From the IMG/VR virus record IMGVR_UViG_3300022937_003894, positions 1-20,518 of that record: DNA of 20,518 bases. One strand, 5' to 3'. The notes beneath the pieces are model-generated. The model made no database searches, was not told where the DNA came from, and was given only the letters and a program-made list of their open reading frames with translations. How positions within the stretch are numbered: position 1 is the first letter of the stretch; each line of letters begins with the position of its first letter. This document shows positions 6,498 through 12,986 of this stretch, one piece after another. This stretch comes from a virus. Position numbers and translations under genes: made by a program.

Positions 6498-7271
6498 TTA
6501 TGCCTTTTTTAGTTCTGATTCATGCCATGTATTTAATAATATGTATCCCAGTATGGATATAACAGTAAAAAACATAAATCCTAAAAATGTTGATGTAAAA
6601 ATTAATGCCATGACTAAAGATGTCTCCAAATTTGCTTGGGCATAAATTATTTGCACACCTAATCCACCAACGGAACTACCGGATCCAATTATGAATTCTC
6701 CCACAATAGATCCTATAACAGATAATCCTGCAGATATCTTCATACCAGCAATAATATTTGGTAATGCATATGGAAACTTTAATTTAATAAAATTATTAAA
6801 ATTATTAGATTTATGCATTTTAAATAATTCCATCAATGTTTCAGGTGTTGATTTAAGTCCAAATAATGTATTATTAATGATTGGAAATAAAGATATAATA
6901 ACTGAAATTATAATCACACTTCTTTCTTCAAAACCGAACCACAAAACTATTAAAGGAGCTACTGCAACAACTGGAACAGTTTGTAATAAAATAGCATAAG
7001 GATATAAACTTTTTTCTAAAATTTTAGATAAACTCATGATCGTAGCAACAACTAAACCAATCATCGTAGCAATAATAAAACCAGTAATTGCTTCTCTAAA
7101 AGTTATAAATGCACCTTGTAAAATTATAGAATAATCTATTAAGAATGTTTCAAAAACATTTATCGGACCGGGCAATAAAAATTTCATGTCGTAATAAAAT
7201 GAAGCAATTTGCCAGCAGGCAAAAAACAAAATGAGAATAATTATAGGGGGAAAAACTTTATTTAATGACAT
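6498..7271 (-). CDS. ABC transporter permease, ThiX/SsuC-like
   Basis: 257 residues with about six hydrophobic segments and the binding-protein-dependent permease fold. The N-terminal LPGPINVFETF motif (33-43) is typical of the nitrate/sulfonate/thiamine-precursor group. The EAA-type coupling loop lies near 147-175 (KMHKSNNFNNFIKLKFPYALPN) and ends in the usual LP. It lacks the strict EAA...G residues but keeps the position and the following IIAGMK helix. Its start overlaps the ATPase gene by 10 bases, which fits coupled translation. With the ATPase (7262-7966) and binding protein (7977-8906) it forms a complete importer. The family does not fix the substrate: taurine, sulfonates, nitrate or a pyrimidine precursor are all known. 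Confidence 0.87.
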   Translation of the reverse strand: MSLNKVFPPIIILILFFACWQIASFYYDMKFLLPGPINVFETFLIDYSIILQGAFITFREAITGFIIATMIGLVVATIMSLSKILEKSLYPYAILLQTVPVVAVAPLIVLWFGFEERSVIIISVIISLFPIINNTLFGLKSTPETLMELFKMHKSNNFNNFIKLKFPYALPNIIAGMKISAGLSVIGSIVGEFIIGSGSSVGGLGVQIIYAQANLETSLVMALIFTSTFLGFMFFTVISILGYILLNTWHESELKKA

Positions 7272-7966
7272 GATCTCAACTTTCTTGAAATATTATTCAC
7301 CAATTTTAAAAAAACAGATTTCTCTCTTATACTTCTATTTCTGTCATTATAAGGCACATCAACAACATCAATAATTTCTGCGGGTCTATTGCTCATAATT
7401 ATTACACGATTACTCAAATAAACCGCTTCTGCCACATTATGTGTGACCAATACACCTGTAAAATTATCTTTTTTCCATAAATTATAAATTTCTTCTTGAA
7501 GTATTTCTCTGGTAAATTCATCAACAGCAGATAATGGTTCATCTAACAATAGATAACTTGGATTTAAAACTAATGATCTAGCCAAACTCAATCTCATTTT
7601 CATACCACCGCTTAATTGGTGTGGATAATTATTTTCAAATCCTTTTAACCCCACCCGTTCCAATACATCATATGATTTAAATTTGTAATTATCTACTTTT
7701 TCTAATTCCAATAATAATTCGACATTTTTTAATACTGTTCTCCATGGTAATAATGCACTATCTTGAAACACAAAAGCACCATTAGAAGGTCTTCTAACAG
7801 TGCCTTGATATGGAATTAATCCTGCGATAATTCGTAATAAAGTAGATTTACCACAGCCTGAAGGTCCGACAATACTGACAAACTCGCCTGTGGCAATTTT
7901 CAAATTTATATTGTTCAATGCTTGAATTTCACCAAAATTTTTATTTACATTACAAATTTCAATCAT
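7262..7966 (-). CDS. ABC transporter ATP-binding protein, ThiZ/SsuB-like
   Basis: 234 residues with every ATPase motif in place: Walker A GPSGCGKST at 34-42, Q-loop glutamine Q68 (VFQDSALLPWR), signature LSGGM at 118-122, Walker B YLLLDE at 138-143 and switch histidine H176 (LVTHNVAEAV). The FQDSALLPWRTV stretch is typical of the TauB/SsuB/ThiZ group of importers. It should energise the adjacent permease on the cytoplasmic face. The gene overlaps the permease by 10 bases and follows the binding-protein gene by 10 bases. The start has no strong Shine-Dalgarno, consistent with coupling to the preceding gene. There is no sign of decay. Confidence 0.92.
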   Translation of the reverse strand: MIEICNVNKNFGEIQALNNINLKIATGEFVSIVGPSGCGKSTLLRIIAGLIPYQGTVRRPSNGAFVFQDSALLPWRTVLKNVELLLELEKVDNYKFKSYDVLERVGLKGFENNYPHQLSGGMKMRLSLARSLVLNPSYLLLDEPLSAVDEFTREILQEEIYNLWKKDNFTGVLVTHNVAEAVYLSNRVIIMSNRPAEIIDVVDVPYNDRNRSIREKSVFLKLVNNISRKLRSCH

Positions 7967-7976
7967 TGATTACCGT

Positions 7977-8906
7977 TCAATTACAATTACTCAAAAAAGA
8001 AAGATCATATGATGAAGTCGGATCAAAATTAGCAGGCACAACATCAACTTCTTTCAACTGTGAGGACAACTCATCCCATCTACCTGGACTCATGCAACCT
8101 AATTTTGCATGATCTTTGGGTAAAAATTCTTCTTTCATTAAATTAATCGCATTCATATGAATTGATTCATTTGTTTTTTTATCCTTAGACAATATCAAAT
8201 CCATAGTTGGTTTAGGATTGTTTAATGATTTTGAAAATGCTGCTCTTAATCTCCAAACAACCTCTCTTACCAATTCAGGATTTTCATCAATCATTTTTTG
8301 TGTTGTAAATAAAACACTATATGGTTTATATCCTAAATCGGCAACTTTAATTTGGGCATTAGGAATACCCTTTGCATCCATTCTAGCAGGTAAAAATAAA
8401 CTATATCCTTGTTGAAACATTTCCGGACTTTTCGCAAATAGTCCTAAATCTCCAGTGAGAGGAAATTCATCGACATAATTCAATCCATATTCCTTTTTGA
8501 TCCATTTCCAATATGTAATACCAGGAACAACAGCAAATCTTCTACCATCAAGATCTTTTACTGTTTTAATTCCCTGATTTGGATGAAAAACTAATGTATA
8601 GGGAACATGATCTAGATTTGCAAAAATTGCTACCAATCCTGCGCCTTTAGAATTTGCTTGCATCACACTGTCTGATCCGTTTAACCCAAATTCAACTTGT
8701 CCACTGGCAACTGCCGCAGTTGTACTAACTTTTGGACCTCCAGGCTTTACATTAATCTTCAATTTATAATTATCGTTATCCAACATTGCTTGCCAGAAAA
8801 CACTTTGATTACCTTGCGGAAACCAGTCCATCAATAATGTAACCTCCTTGGCATGTGCCGAGAAGGAAATAAAAATTGTTAAAATTAAACTTAAAATATA
8901 TTTCAT
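7977..8906 (-). CDS. NMT1/THI5-type periplasmic substrate-binding protein of an ABC importer
   Basis: 309 residues beginning with a signal peptide (MKYILSLILTIFISFSAHA, likely cut after residue 19). The mature part starts EVTLLMDWFPQGNQSVFWQA, like the 'LDW.PN..H' start of NMT1/THI5/ThiY proteins. It continues with VASGQVEFGLNGSDSVMQA, IKTVKDLDGRRFAV and YKPYSVLFTT, all normal for the fold. Known members bind thiamine pyrimidine precursors such as formylaminopyrimidine or riboflavin, and relatives bind sulfonates. The THI5 CCCFC signature is absent. It heads the importer genes and follows the BMP-family gene. AAGGAA upstream of ATG 8906 supports the start. A pyrimidine-like ligand is favoured by fold and by pyrB nearby, but is unproven. 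Confidence 0.85.
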   Translation of the reverse strand: MKYILSLILTIFISFSAHAKEVTLLMDWFPQGNQSVFWQAMLDNDNYKLKINVKPGGPKVSTTAAVASGQVEFGLNGSDSVMQANSKGAGLVAIFANLDHVPYTLVFHPNQGIKTVKDLDGRRFAVVPGITYWKWIKKEYGLNYVDEFPLTGDLGLFAKSPEMFQQGYSLFLPARMDAKGIPNAQIKVADLGYKPYSVLFTTQKMIDENPELVREVVWRLRAAFSKSLNNPKPTMDLILSKDKKTNESIHMNAINLMKEEFLPKDHAKLGCMSPGRWDELSSQLKEVDVVPANFDPTSSYDLSFLSNCN

Positions 8907-8926
8907 TTTTATTCCTTATGTGTGTG

Positions 8927-9985
8927 TTATGGATAATTTGAAATTACACCATCAACAAAATAATTCATATTTTCAATTCCCTCACGTCCCATTCCAGGTT
9001 CGACAACTGTTCCATCTTGTTTAGTAAATCCTGCAGAGAATGGAAATGAAGCATCATATTCTTCGGACACAAATTTCTCTTTTTCCGATTCAACATGAAA
9101 TTTGACATTTGCGGGTACATTTGGTCCCCACGGACTAAGTCCTACACAGCCTTTTTCCATACCCCAAAATGGTGTATCAACCTCCCATGTTCCATCTTCT
9201 ACTGATTTCATCACATGCTTATAATAAACATCCCAATTAAACATCGGACCAGTTGCATAACGATCTGGACCAAAAGAATTCATTGGAGCATCATTACCCA
9301 TTCCCCATAAGGGTTTGTCCGCAGTGGATTGCTTTTGTGCTATCATTACTACTGATGGCGAATCTGTAGTTGTAAAGAATACGTCTACTCCATTATTGAA
9401 CAACGCATCTGCTGCTGCGGTGTCTTTCGCAGGATCAAACCATGAATTAATCCAAACAATCTGTACTGTAATATTTGGATTCACAGATTTTGCTCCAAGA
9501 GTTGCAGCATTAATATTGGAAATGATTTCTGGAATTGGATGAGAACCTACAAAACCAATTTTATTAGTTTTAGTTAAAAGTCCTGCCGCCTGGCCTGCCA
9601 AATAACGTGCCTGAAACAATCGACAGTTATAATTATTCAAATTTTCTGATGTTTTGAAACCAGTAGCGTGCATAAATTTAGTATCAGGAAATCTTTTGGA
9701 AACATTTAACATAGGATCCATGTAACCAAAACTTGTACCAAAAACTACATCATGCTTACGTGCCAAATTTCTAAATACTCGTTCTGATTCAGATTCTGGT
9801 ACCGCCTCGACCACATCAAACTCATAACCACTTTCTTTCATTCCCTGATAATGTCTCATACTCCAACCACCATCACTCTTAGGACCTACTAACACCAATC
9901 CTGCTGTTGGTTTTTCTGAGGCATTTAAATTAAATGAGATAATTAGAAATGCAATTATTGAGAAAAGATTAAAGAATTTTTTCAT
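8927..9985 (-). CDS. BMP-family (Med/PnrA-like) substrate-binding lipoprotein-family protein
   Basis: 352 residues with a signal peptide (hydrophobic to about residue 20, likely cut after NLNA at 22; no lipobox cysteine). The mature protein reads TAGLVLVGPKSDGGWSMRHYQGM, the standard BMP/Med start. Then come FGTSFGYMDPM, FMHATGFKT, ARYLAGQAAGLLT and KIGFVGSHPIPEI, all characteristic. Characterised members such as PnrA bind purine nucleosides. The permease pair and ATPase that normally serve this family are not in the window, so this may feed a host transporter, as phage PstS is thought to do. AAGGAG before ATG 9985 is a strong start signal. The gene follows a 63-base leader with an inverted repeat and precedes the NMT1-type importer. 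Confidence 0.88.
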   Translation of the reverse strand: MKKFFNLFSIIAFLIISFNLNASEKPTAGLVLVGPKSDGGWSMRHYQGMKESGYEFDVVEAVPESESERVFRNLARKHDVVFGTSFGYMDPMLNVSKRFPDTKFMHATGFKTSENLNNYNCRLFQARYLAGQAAGLLTKTNKIGFVGSHPIPEIISNINAATLGAKSVNPNITVQIVWINSWFDPAKDTAAADALFNNGVDVFFTTTDSPSVVMIAQKQSTADKPLWGMGNDAPMNSFGPDRYATGPMFNWDVYYKHVMKSVEDGTWEVDTPFWGMEKGCVGLSPWGPNVPANVKFHVESEKEKFVSEEYDASFPFSAGFTKQDGTVVEPGMGREGIENMNYFVDGVISNYP

Positions 9986-10008
9986 TTAACTCCTTCCAAG
10001 TTAATAAA

Positions 10009-10038
10009 GTTATGTCACCTTCCGTGACGTTTTTTCAA
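10009..10038 (-). promoter_or_regulatory. Possible promoter with inverted repeat ahead of the BMP gene
   Basis: On the minus strand TTGAAA (10033-10038) and CATAAC (10009-10014) are 18 bases apart, a weak -35/-10 pair. The spacer holds a perfect dyad, GTCAC-ggaag-GTGAC (10014-10028), placed like an operator. It could instead be a hairpin in the leader of a read-through transcript: on the plus strand it is followed by a T run, but no plus-strand gene ends here. This is the only gap above 50 bases within the metabolic island. Confidence 0.3.
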
Positions 10039-10048
10039 ACACAACATA

Positions 10049-10525
10049 TCAAACTGGTGCATTCCACCAGGATTCCCAAGGAAAATGTATCCAAGTATCA
10101 GTTGAATCCTTGGCCATTTCTTGAGAAAAGTAATGCGGTTTAAAACTTACTTCATTATTCCACCATAATGATGCAAATCTTATATCCGCACACTGTTTGT
10201 TAGATAAAACAGTTTTATTATAATCATCTATTGAATATTTTATTCTTTGAAAAGTTTCACCGCTATCACATATATCATCAACAATTAAAACGGTTTTATC
10301 TTGAGGTTTAGGTAGGAATTCTTCCCATTCTGGAAAATCCCTGAGGGATGCTACAAGAGGGCGAAAAGGTTTTTTAAACCAATGACTCATCATGATTCCT
10401 GGAACCAATCCGCCTCTAGATATGCCTACGATCACATTAGGATTAAAATTGTCAAGAGTTATTTGACGGCAAAGAGCATTAACATCTCTTCGCATTTCTC
10501 TCCAATCATACCAATATTTTTTCAT
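10049..10525 (-). CDS. Purine-type phosphoribosyltransferase (XGPRT/HPRT-like)
   Basis: 158 residues with the type I phosphoribosyltransferase core. The PRPP loop is VLIVDDICDSGET at 79-91, with the DD pair at 83-84. VGISRGGLVPG at 33-43 forms the pyrophosphate loop. A C-terminal IHFPWE at 146-151 matches the FPWE signature of xanthine/hypoxanthine-guanine phosphoribosyltransferases. Tryptophans at both ends are typical of the short XGPRT-like group. It would convert a free purine base and PRPP to the nucleotide, which GMP reductase and the nucleosidase nearby complement. No clear Shine-Dalgarno precedes ATG 10525; the gene follows the H1-like gene by three bases, so coupling is likely. The preferred base (hypoxanthine, guanine or xanthine) cannot be told. 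Confidence 0.85.
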   Translation of the reverse strand: MKKYWYDWREMRRDVNALCRQITLDNFNPNVIVGISRGGLVPGIMMSHWFKKPFRPLVASLRDFPEWEEFLPKPQDKTVLIVDDICDSGETFQRIKYSIDDYNKTVLSNKQCADIRFASLWWNNEVSFKPHYFSQEMAKDSTDTWIHFPWESWWNAPV

Positions 10526-10528
10526 AGA

Positions 10529-10720
10529 TCACATATTATTTTTTTTGTCTTGAATTTCAGCACGGCGAGTTTTTGCCAATTTGCCCATTTCACCTAGTGC
10601 TTTTCTTGCTCTAGTTGCTGCGGCTTTATTTCCCTTTTCTTCAAATTTAGTTTGTTCAACAATATAATTGCCATATAATTCAACAATTTGTTGGTGTGTA
10701 GACATATTTTCTTCTGACAT
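10529..10720 (-). CDS. Histone H1-like (Hc1-type) DNA-binding protein
   Basis: 63 residues: a helical N-terminus (THQQIVELYGNYIVEQTKFEEKG) and a lysine/arginine/alanine-rich helix (NKAAATRARKALGEMGKL, then TRRAEIQDKK). The KAA.RARKAL...K..R.EIQ pattern is that of chlamydial histone H1-like Hc1 and of small H1-like proteins found in marine phages. It probably binds DNA non-specifically, in packaging or nucleoid remodelling. AGGG upstream supports ATG 10720; an in-frame ATG five codons later is an alternative. It lies between the HNH nuclease and the phosphoribosyltransferase with very short gaps. Confidence 0.75.
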   Translation of the reverse strand: MSEENMSTHQQIVELYGNYIVEQTKFEEKGNKAAATRARKALGEMGKLAKTRRAEIQDKKNNM

Positions 10721-10729
10721 AATACCCTT

Positions 10730-11287
10730 TCAATCAAATTTAGGTGTGTATAATTTAACATTCTCATCTGGCCATCGCAAAAACACTTGCCATTTAGCAT
10801 CGGGTATGAGAATTTTTTTCTGTTTTATAACAGAAACCATTTCCCAATAATATAATTCCGTAGGAATTTTATTGGGTTTCATTTTATTGAGAGAACCTTT
10901 TTTAACATTACATTTTCCGCATGAAGTAACTAAATTATCCCAAGAACTTAATCCACCCTTAGATCTTGGAATCACATGATCCAGTGTTAGATCATTTTCA
11001 GTAAATTTTTTCAAACAGTATTGACATGTATTATCATCTCTCAATAAAACATTTTTTCTCACAGGTAATAATCTCTGTGTTGTTTTATGATATTTATTCA
11101 ATCTTATAATTGAAGGCATTTGTATCTCAAAATTCATCGATCTACATTTAAAATTATTATACCATTCAATTACAGTTATTTTATTTAAAAAATAATATTT
11201 TATTGCATATTTCCAATTTATAACAGATAACGGACTCCATAAAAAAGGCTGAAAATCTGCATTCAGTAATAAAACTTGATTACTCAT
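10730..11287 (-). CDS. HNH endonuclease
   Basis: 185 residues. The first 80 form a basic and aromatic N-terminal part (VLLLNADFQPFLWSPLS, then ITVIEWY), as in a widespread bacterial and phage HNH subfamily. The C-terminal half carries the nuclease: zinc-binding C88-x-x-C91 and C123-x-x-C126, with D103-H104 (LTLDHVIPRSKGG), N118 (WDNLV) and N127 (CNVKKG). All beta-beta-alpha metal residues are present. It probably cuts DNA. It could be a free-standing homing nuclease or a phage DNA-processing enzyme; no intron or interrupted gene is visible next to it, so a homing role is not evident. ATG 11287 has no clear ribosome-binding site. Confidence 0.88.
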   Translation of the reverse strand: MSNQVLLLNADFQPFLWSPLSVINWKYAIKYYFLNKITVIEWYNNFKCRSMNFEIQMPSIIRLNKYHKTTQRLLPVRKNVLLRDDNTCQYCLKKFTENDLTLDHVIPRSKGGLSSWDNLVTSCGKCNVKKGSLNKMKPNKIPTELYYWEMVSVIKQKKILIPDAKWQVFLRWPDENVKLYTPKFD

Positions 11288-11299
11288 AGTATATATGAG

Positions 11300-11866
11300 T
11301 TATATAATTTTTACGCACCAAATATTACTAGGTTTTGGTTTATTTAGAATCTTTATGTCTTTTTTATTAAACATAGAATCAACTGCTTTTATGACACCAG
11401 GCCAAAACCAATGATAATCATCGCCTGTTATAAACCCGCCCCTTTTAATTTTTGGTAACCAATTTTTTATATCGTTTGAAACACTTTCTTCGGTGTGATG
11501 AGCATCTATAAATAAAAAATCCAATGATTGATCTTCCACTTTTTCACAAGCATTATCTGTTAAATCCCTTATAAAATGTGTTCTATCTTTATGCTGATCA
11601 CAGAATTCAATAATTGATTTATAATGTTTTTCATGATTCCAATCTCTGGATTTATCACTAATTAAATACTTTTCAGATTTTTCGCCTACATTGTTGGGCA
11701 TTTCCATATACGCATCTACTCCAATCATATGTAAATCTTCACAATTTAAAATCAAATATTGAAATGTATTTCCTTTCCAAACTCCTAGTTCGGCTCCTTT
11801 TTTTAAATTGTTATCTCTAACAAGTTTAGATAAAACCTCGCCTCTTAGAGTTTCTTTATCCTTCAT
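11300..11866 (-). CDS. Class I SAM-dependent methyltransferase (Methyltransf_24-like)
   Basis: 188 residues with the Rossmann-type motifs of the small methyltransferase group related to CmcI and Methyltransf_24: motif I GAELGVWKGNT near 24-34, acidic motif II IGVDAY near 48-53, LDFLFIDAHHTEESVSNDI near 115-133, and KRGGFITGDDY towards the end, whose aspartates and histidines can bind metal. The substrate is unknown; relatives act on sugars and small molecules in glycan or antibiotic pathways. Its start overlaps or abuts the end of the peroxiredoxin gene (two bases apart). A role in modifying phage glycans is possible but not shown. Confidence 0.8.
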   Translation of the reverse strand: MKDKETLRGEVLSKLVRDNNLKKGAELGVWKGNTFQYLILNCEDLHMIGVDAYMEMPNNVGEKSEKYLISDKSRDWNHEKHYKSIIEFCDQHKDRTHFIRDLTDNACEKVEDQSLDFLFIDAHHTEESVSNDIKNWLPKIKRGGFITGDDYHWFWPGVIKAVDSMFNKKDIKILNKPKPSNIWCVKII

Positions 11867-11868
11867 TA

Positions 11869-12411
11869 TTAATCTTTCAGGTTTTCTGTTTTAATATAAT
11901 TTAATATTGTTTCAGGATCAGAAACTTCATAAGGATCATTTTCAACATTATCATCAAATCCAGGTTCTTCAAAAATTTTAACTATCTCACCATCATCGAC
12001 TAACATTGAATATCTCCAAGATCTTTCTCCAAATCCAAGGTTTTTCTTTTCAACTAAGTAACCCATTTTTCTTGTAAATTCACCATTACCATCTGGAATA
12101 AATGTCAAGTTTTTTGCATTTTGTTGTTCCTTCCATTTATTCATGACAAAAGCATCATTTACAGATATACAATATATATCATCTATTCCCTGTTCTTTAA
12201 AATCATCATACATTTTATTATAATTAGGCACTTGATAAGTTGAACAGGTTGGAGTAAATGCACCGGGTAAACTAAAAACTACAATCTTTTTATTTTTAAA
12301 AAGATCATCTGTTGTTACGTCTTGCCATCTAAAAGGATTGTCCCCATCAATTGATTCATCTCTAACTCTTGTTTTAAAAGTCACATCAGGTACTTTTAAT
12401 AGTATATTCAT
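11869..12411 (-). CDS. Peroxiredoxin (Prx5-type)
   Basis: 180 residues with the AhpC-TSA/redoxin fold of the Prx5 subgroup. The active loop PGAFTPTCS gives the peroxidatic cysteine C56 with the conserved P49 and T53, followed by QVPNY and [24 protein letters not shown] corresponds to the usual 'LG.G.RS.RYAM.V.DG'. It would reduce hydrogen peroxide or organic peroxides; no fused glutaredoxin is present, so the reductant would come from the host or from elsewhere in the phage. The start at ATG 12411 has AAGGAG eight bases upstream. Its leader contains ACACACAC just before the Shine-Dalgarno, like the leader of the NMT1-type binding protein. Confidence 0.9.
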   Translation of the reverse strand: MNILLKVPDVTFKTRVRDESIDGDNPFRWQDVTTDDLFKNKKIVVFSLPGAFTPTCSTYQVPNYNKMYDDFKEQGIDDIYCISVNDAFVMNKWKEQQNAKNLTFIPDGNGEFTRKMGYLVEKKNLGFGERSWRYSMLVDDGEIVKIFEEPGFDDNVENDPYEVSDPETILNYIKTENLKD

Positions 12412-12458
12412 AATATCTCCTTGTGTGTGTTTAAATAATCAAGTGAATAATAAAAGTT

Positions 12459-12473
12459 TATCAAGTTTTGATA
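12459..12473 (-). terminator. Weak hairpin after the coiled-coil gene, possible terminator
   Basis: TATCAA (12459-12464) and TTGATA (12468-12473) form a six-pair stem with a three-base loop, just after the stop of the coiled-coil gene at 12480. On the minus strand it is followed by AACTTTTATT. The stem has only A/T-rich pairs, so it would be a weak terminator at best, or part of the peroxiredoxin leader. Confidence 0.25.
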
Positions 12474-12479
12474 GTTTTG

Positions 12480-12950
12480 TCAATCCTCTCTTGGAACTTT
12501 TCTACGATCAAAAGTTCTATATAAAACCTCTTCTTTCAATTCATGTAATTTTTGATTAAGATCGTGCATCTCATTCTTCAATTCATTTTTGTGTGTTTCA
12601 ATTTTGGCCATCATCTCATAATCTGATTGCTGATCTGCCTTTACATAATCCATCAGTTCTTTTCTCATACTTGCAGATTCTTCATCCCACTGCTGTTGTC
12701 TTTTATAATACCACCATCCTAATATCAACAATACCAAACCAGTAATTCCATGATCTAATAAAATTCCAACAGCTCTATCAGTCGGATCAGATTCCACCTG
12801 TTGTTGAGGTGATTGAATTGTATCAGTATAATATACCCTGGACTGTCTTTCAAATGGATTGTTTTCCATTGTATCTGCAAATATTAAAGTTGTCATTGTA
12901 ATATATGACACCATCAAACTCATTATAATAATTTTCAAAGAGTTTGACAT
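12480..12950 (-). CDS. Two-helix membrane protein with C-terminal coiled coil
   Basis: 156 residues. An N-terminal hydrophobic stretch (SLKIIIMSLMVSYITMTTLIFA, ending near residue 25) may be a signal peptide. It is followed by a polar linker rich in Q and P, a second hydrophobic helix (GILLDHGITGLVLLILGWWYY, about 62-82), and a long charged heptad-like helix (RKELMDYVKADQ, then IETHKNELKNEMHDLNQKLHELKEEV). A periplasmic linker between two membrane segments with a cytosolic coiled coil is one topology. Such layouts occur in holins and in spanin-like proteins, but no family is recognised. It follows the RNA-repair genes. AGGA upstream of ATG 12950 supports the start. Confidence 0.65.
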   Translation of the reverse strand: MSNSLKIIIMSLMVSYITMTTLIFADTMENNPFERQSRVYYTDTIQSPQQQVESDPTDRAVGILLDHGITGLVLLILGWWYYKRQQQWDEESASMRKELMDYVKADQQSDYEMMAKIETHKNELKNEMHDLNQKLHELKEEVLYRTFDRRKVPRED

Positions 12951-12986
12951 TTTTTTCCTATTTTACATAAATTTTTATCTTACCTA

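Noticed and set aside
10730-11287. HNH nuclease as a homing endonuclease within an intron or intein
   Set aside because: Flanking genes are complete with no split coding sequence visible, so there is no evidence for an intron.
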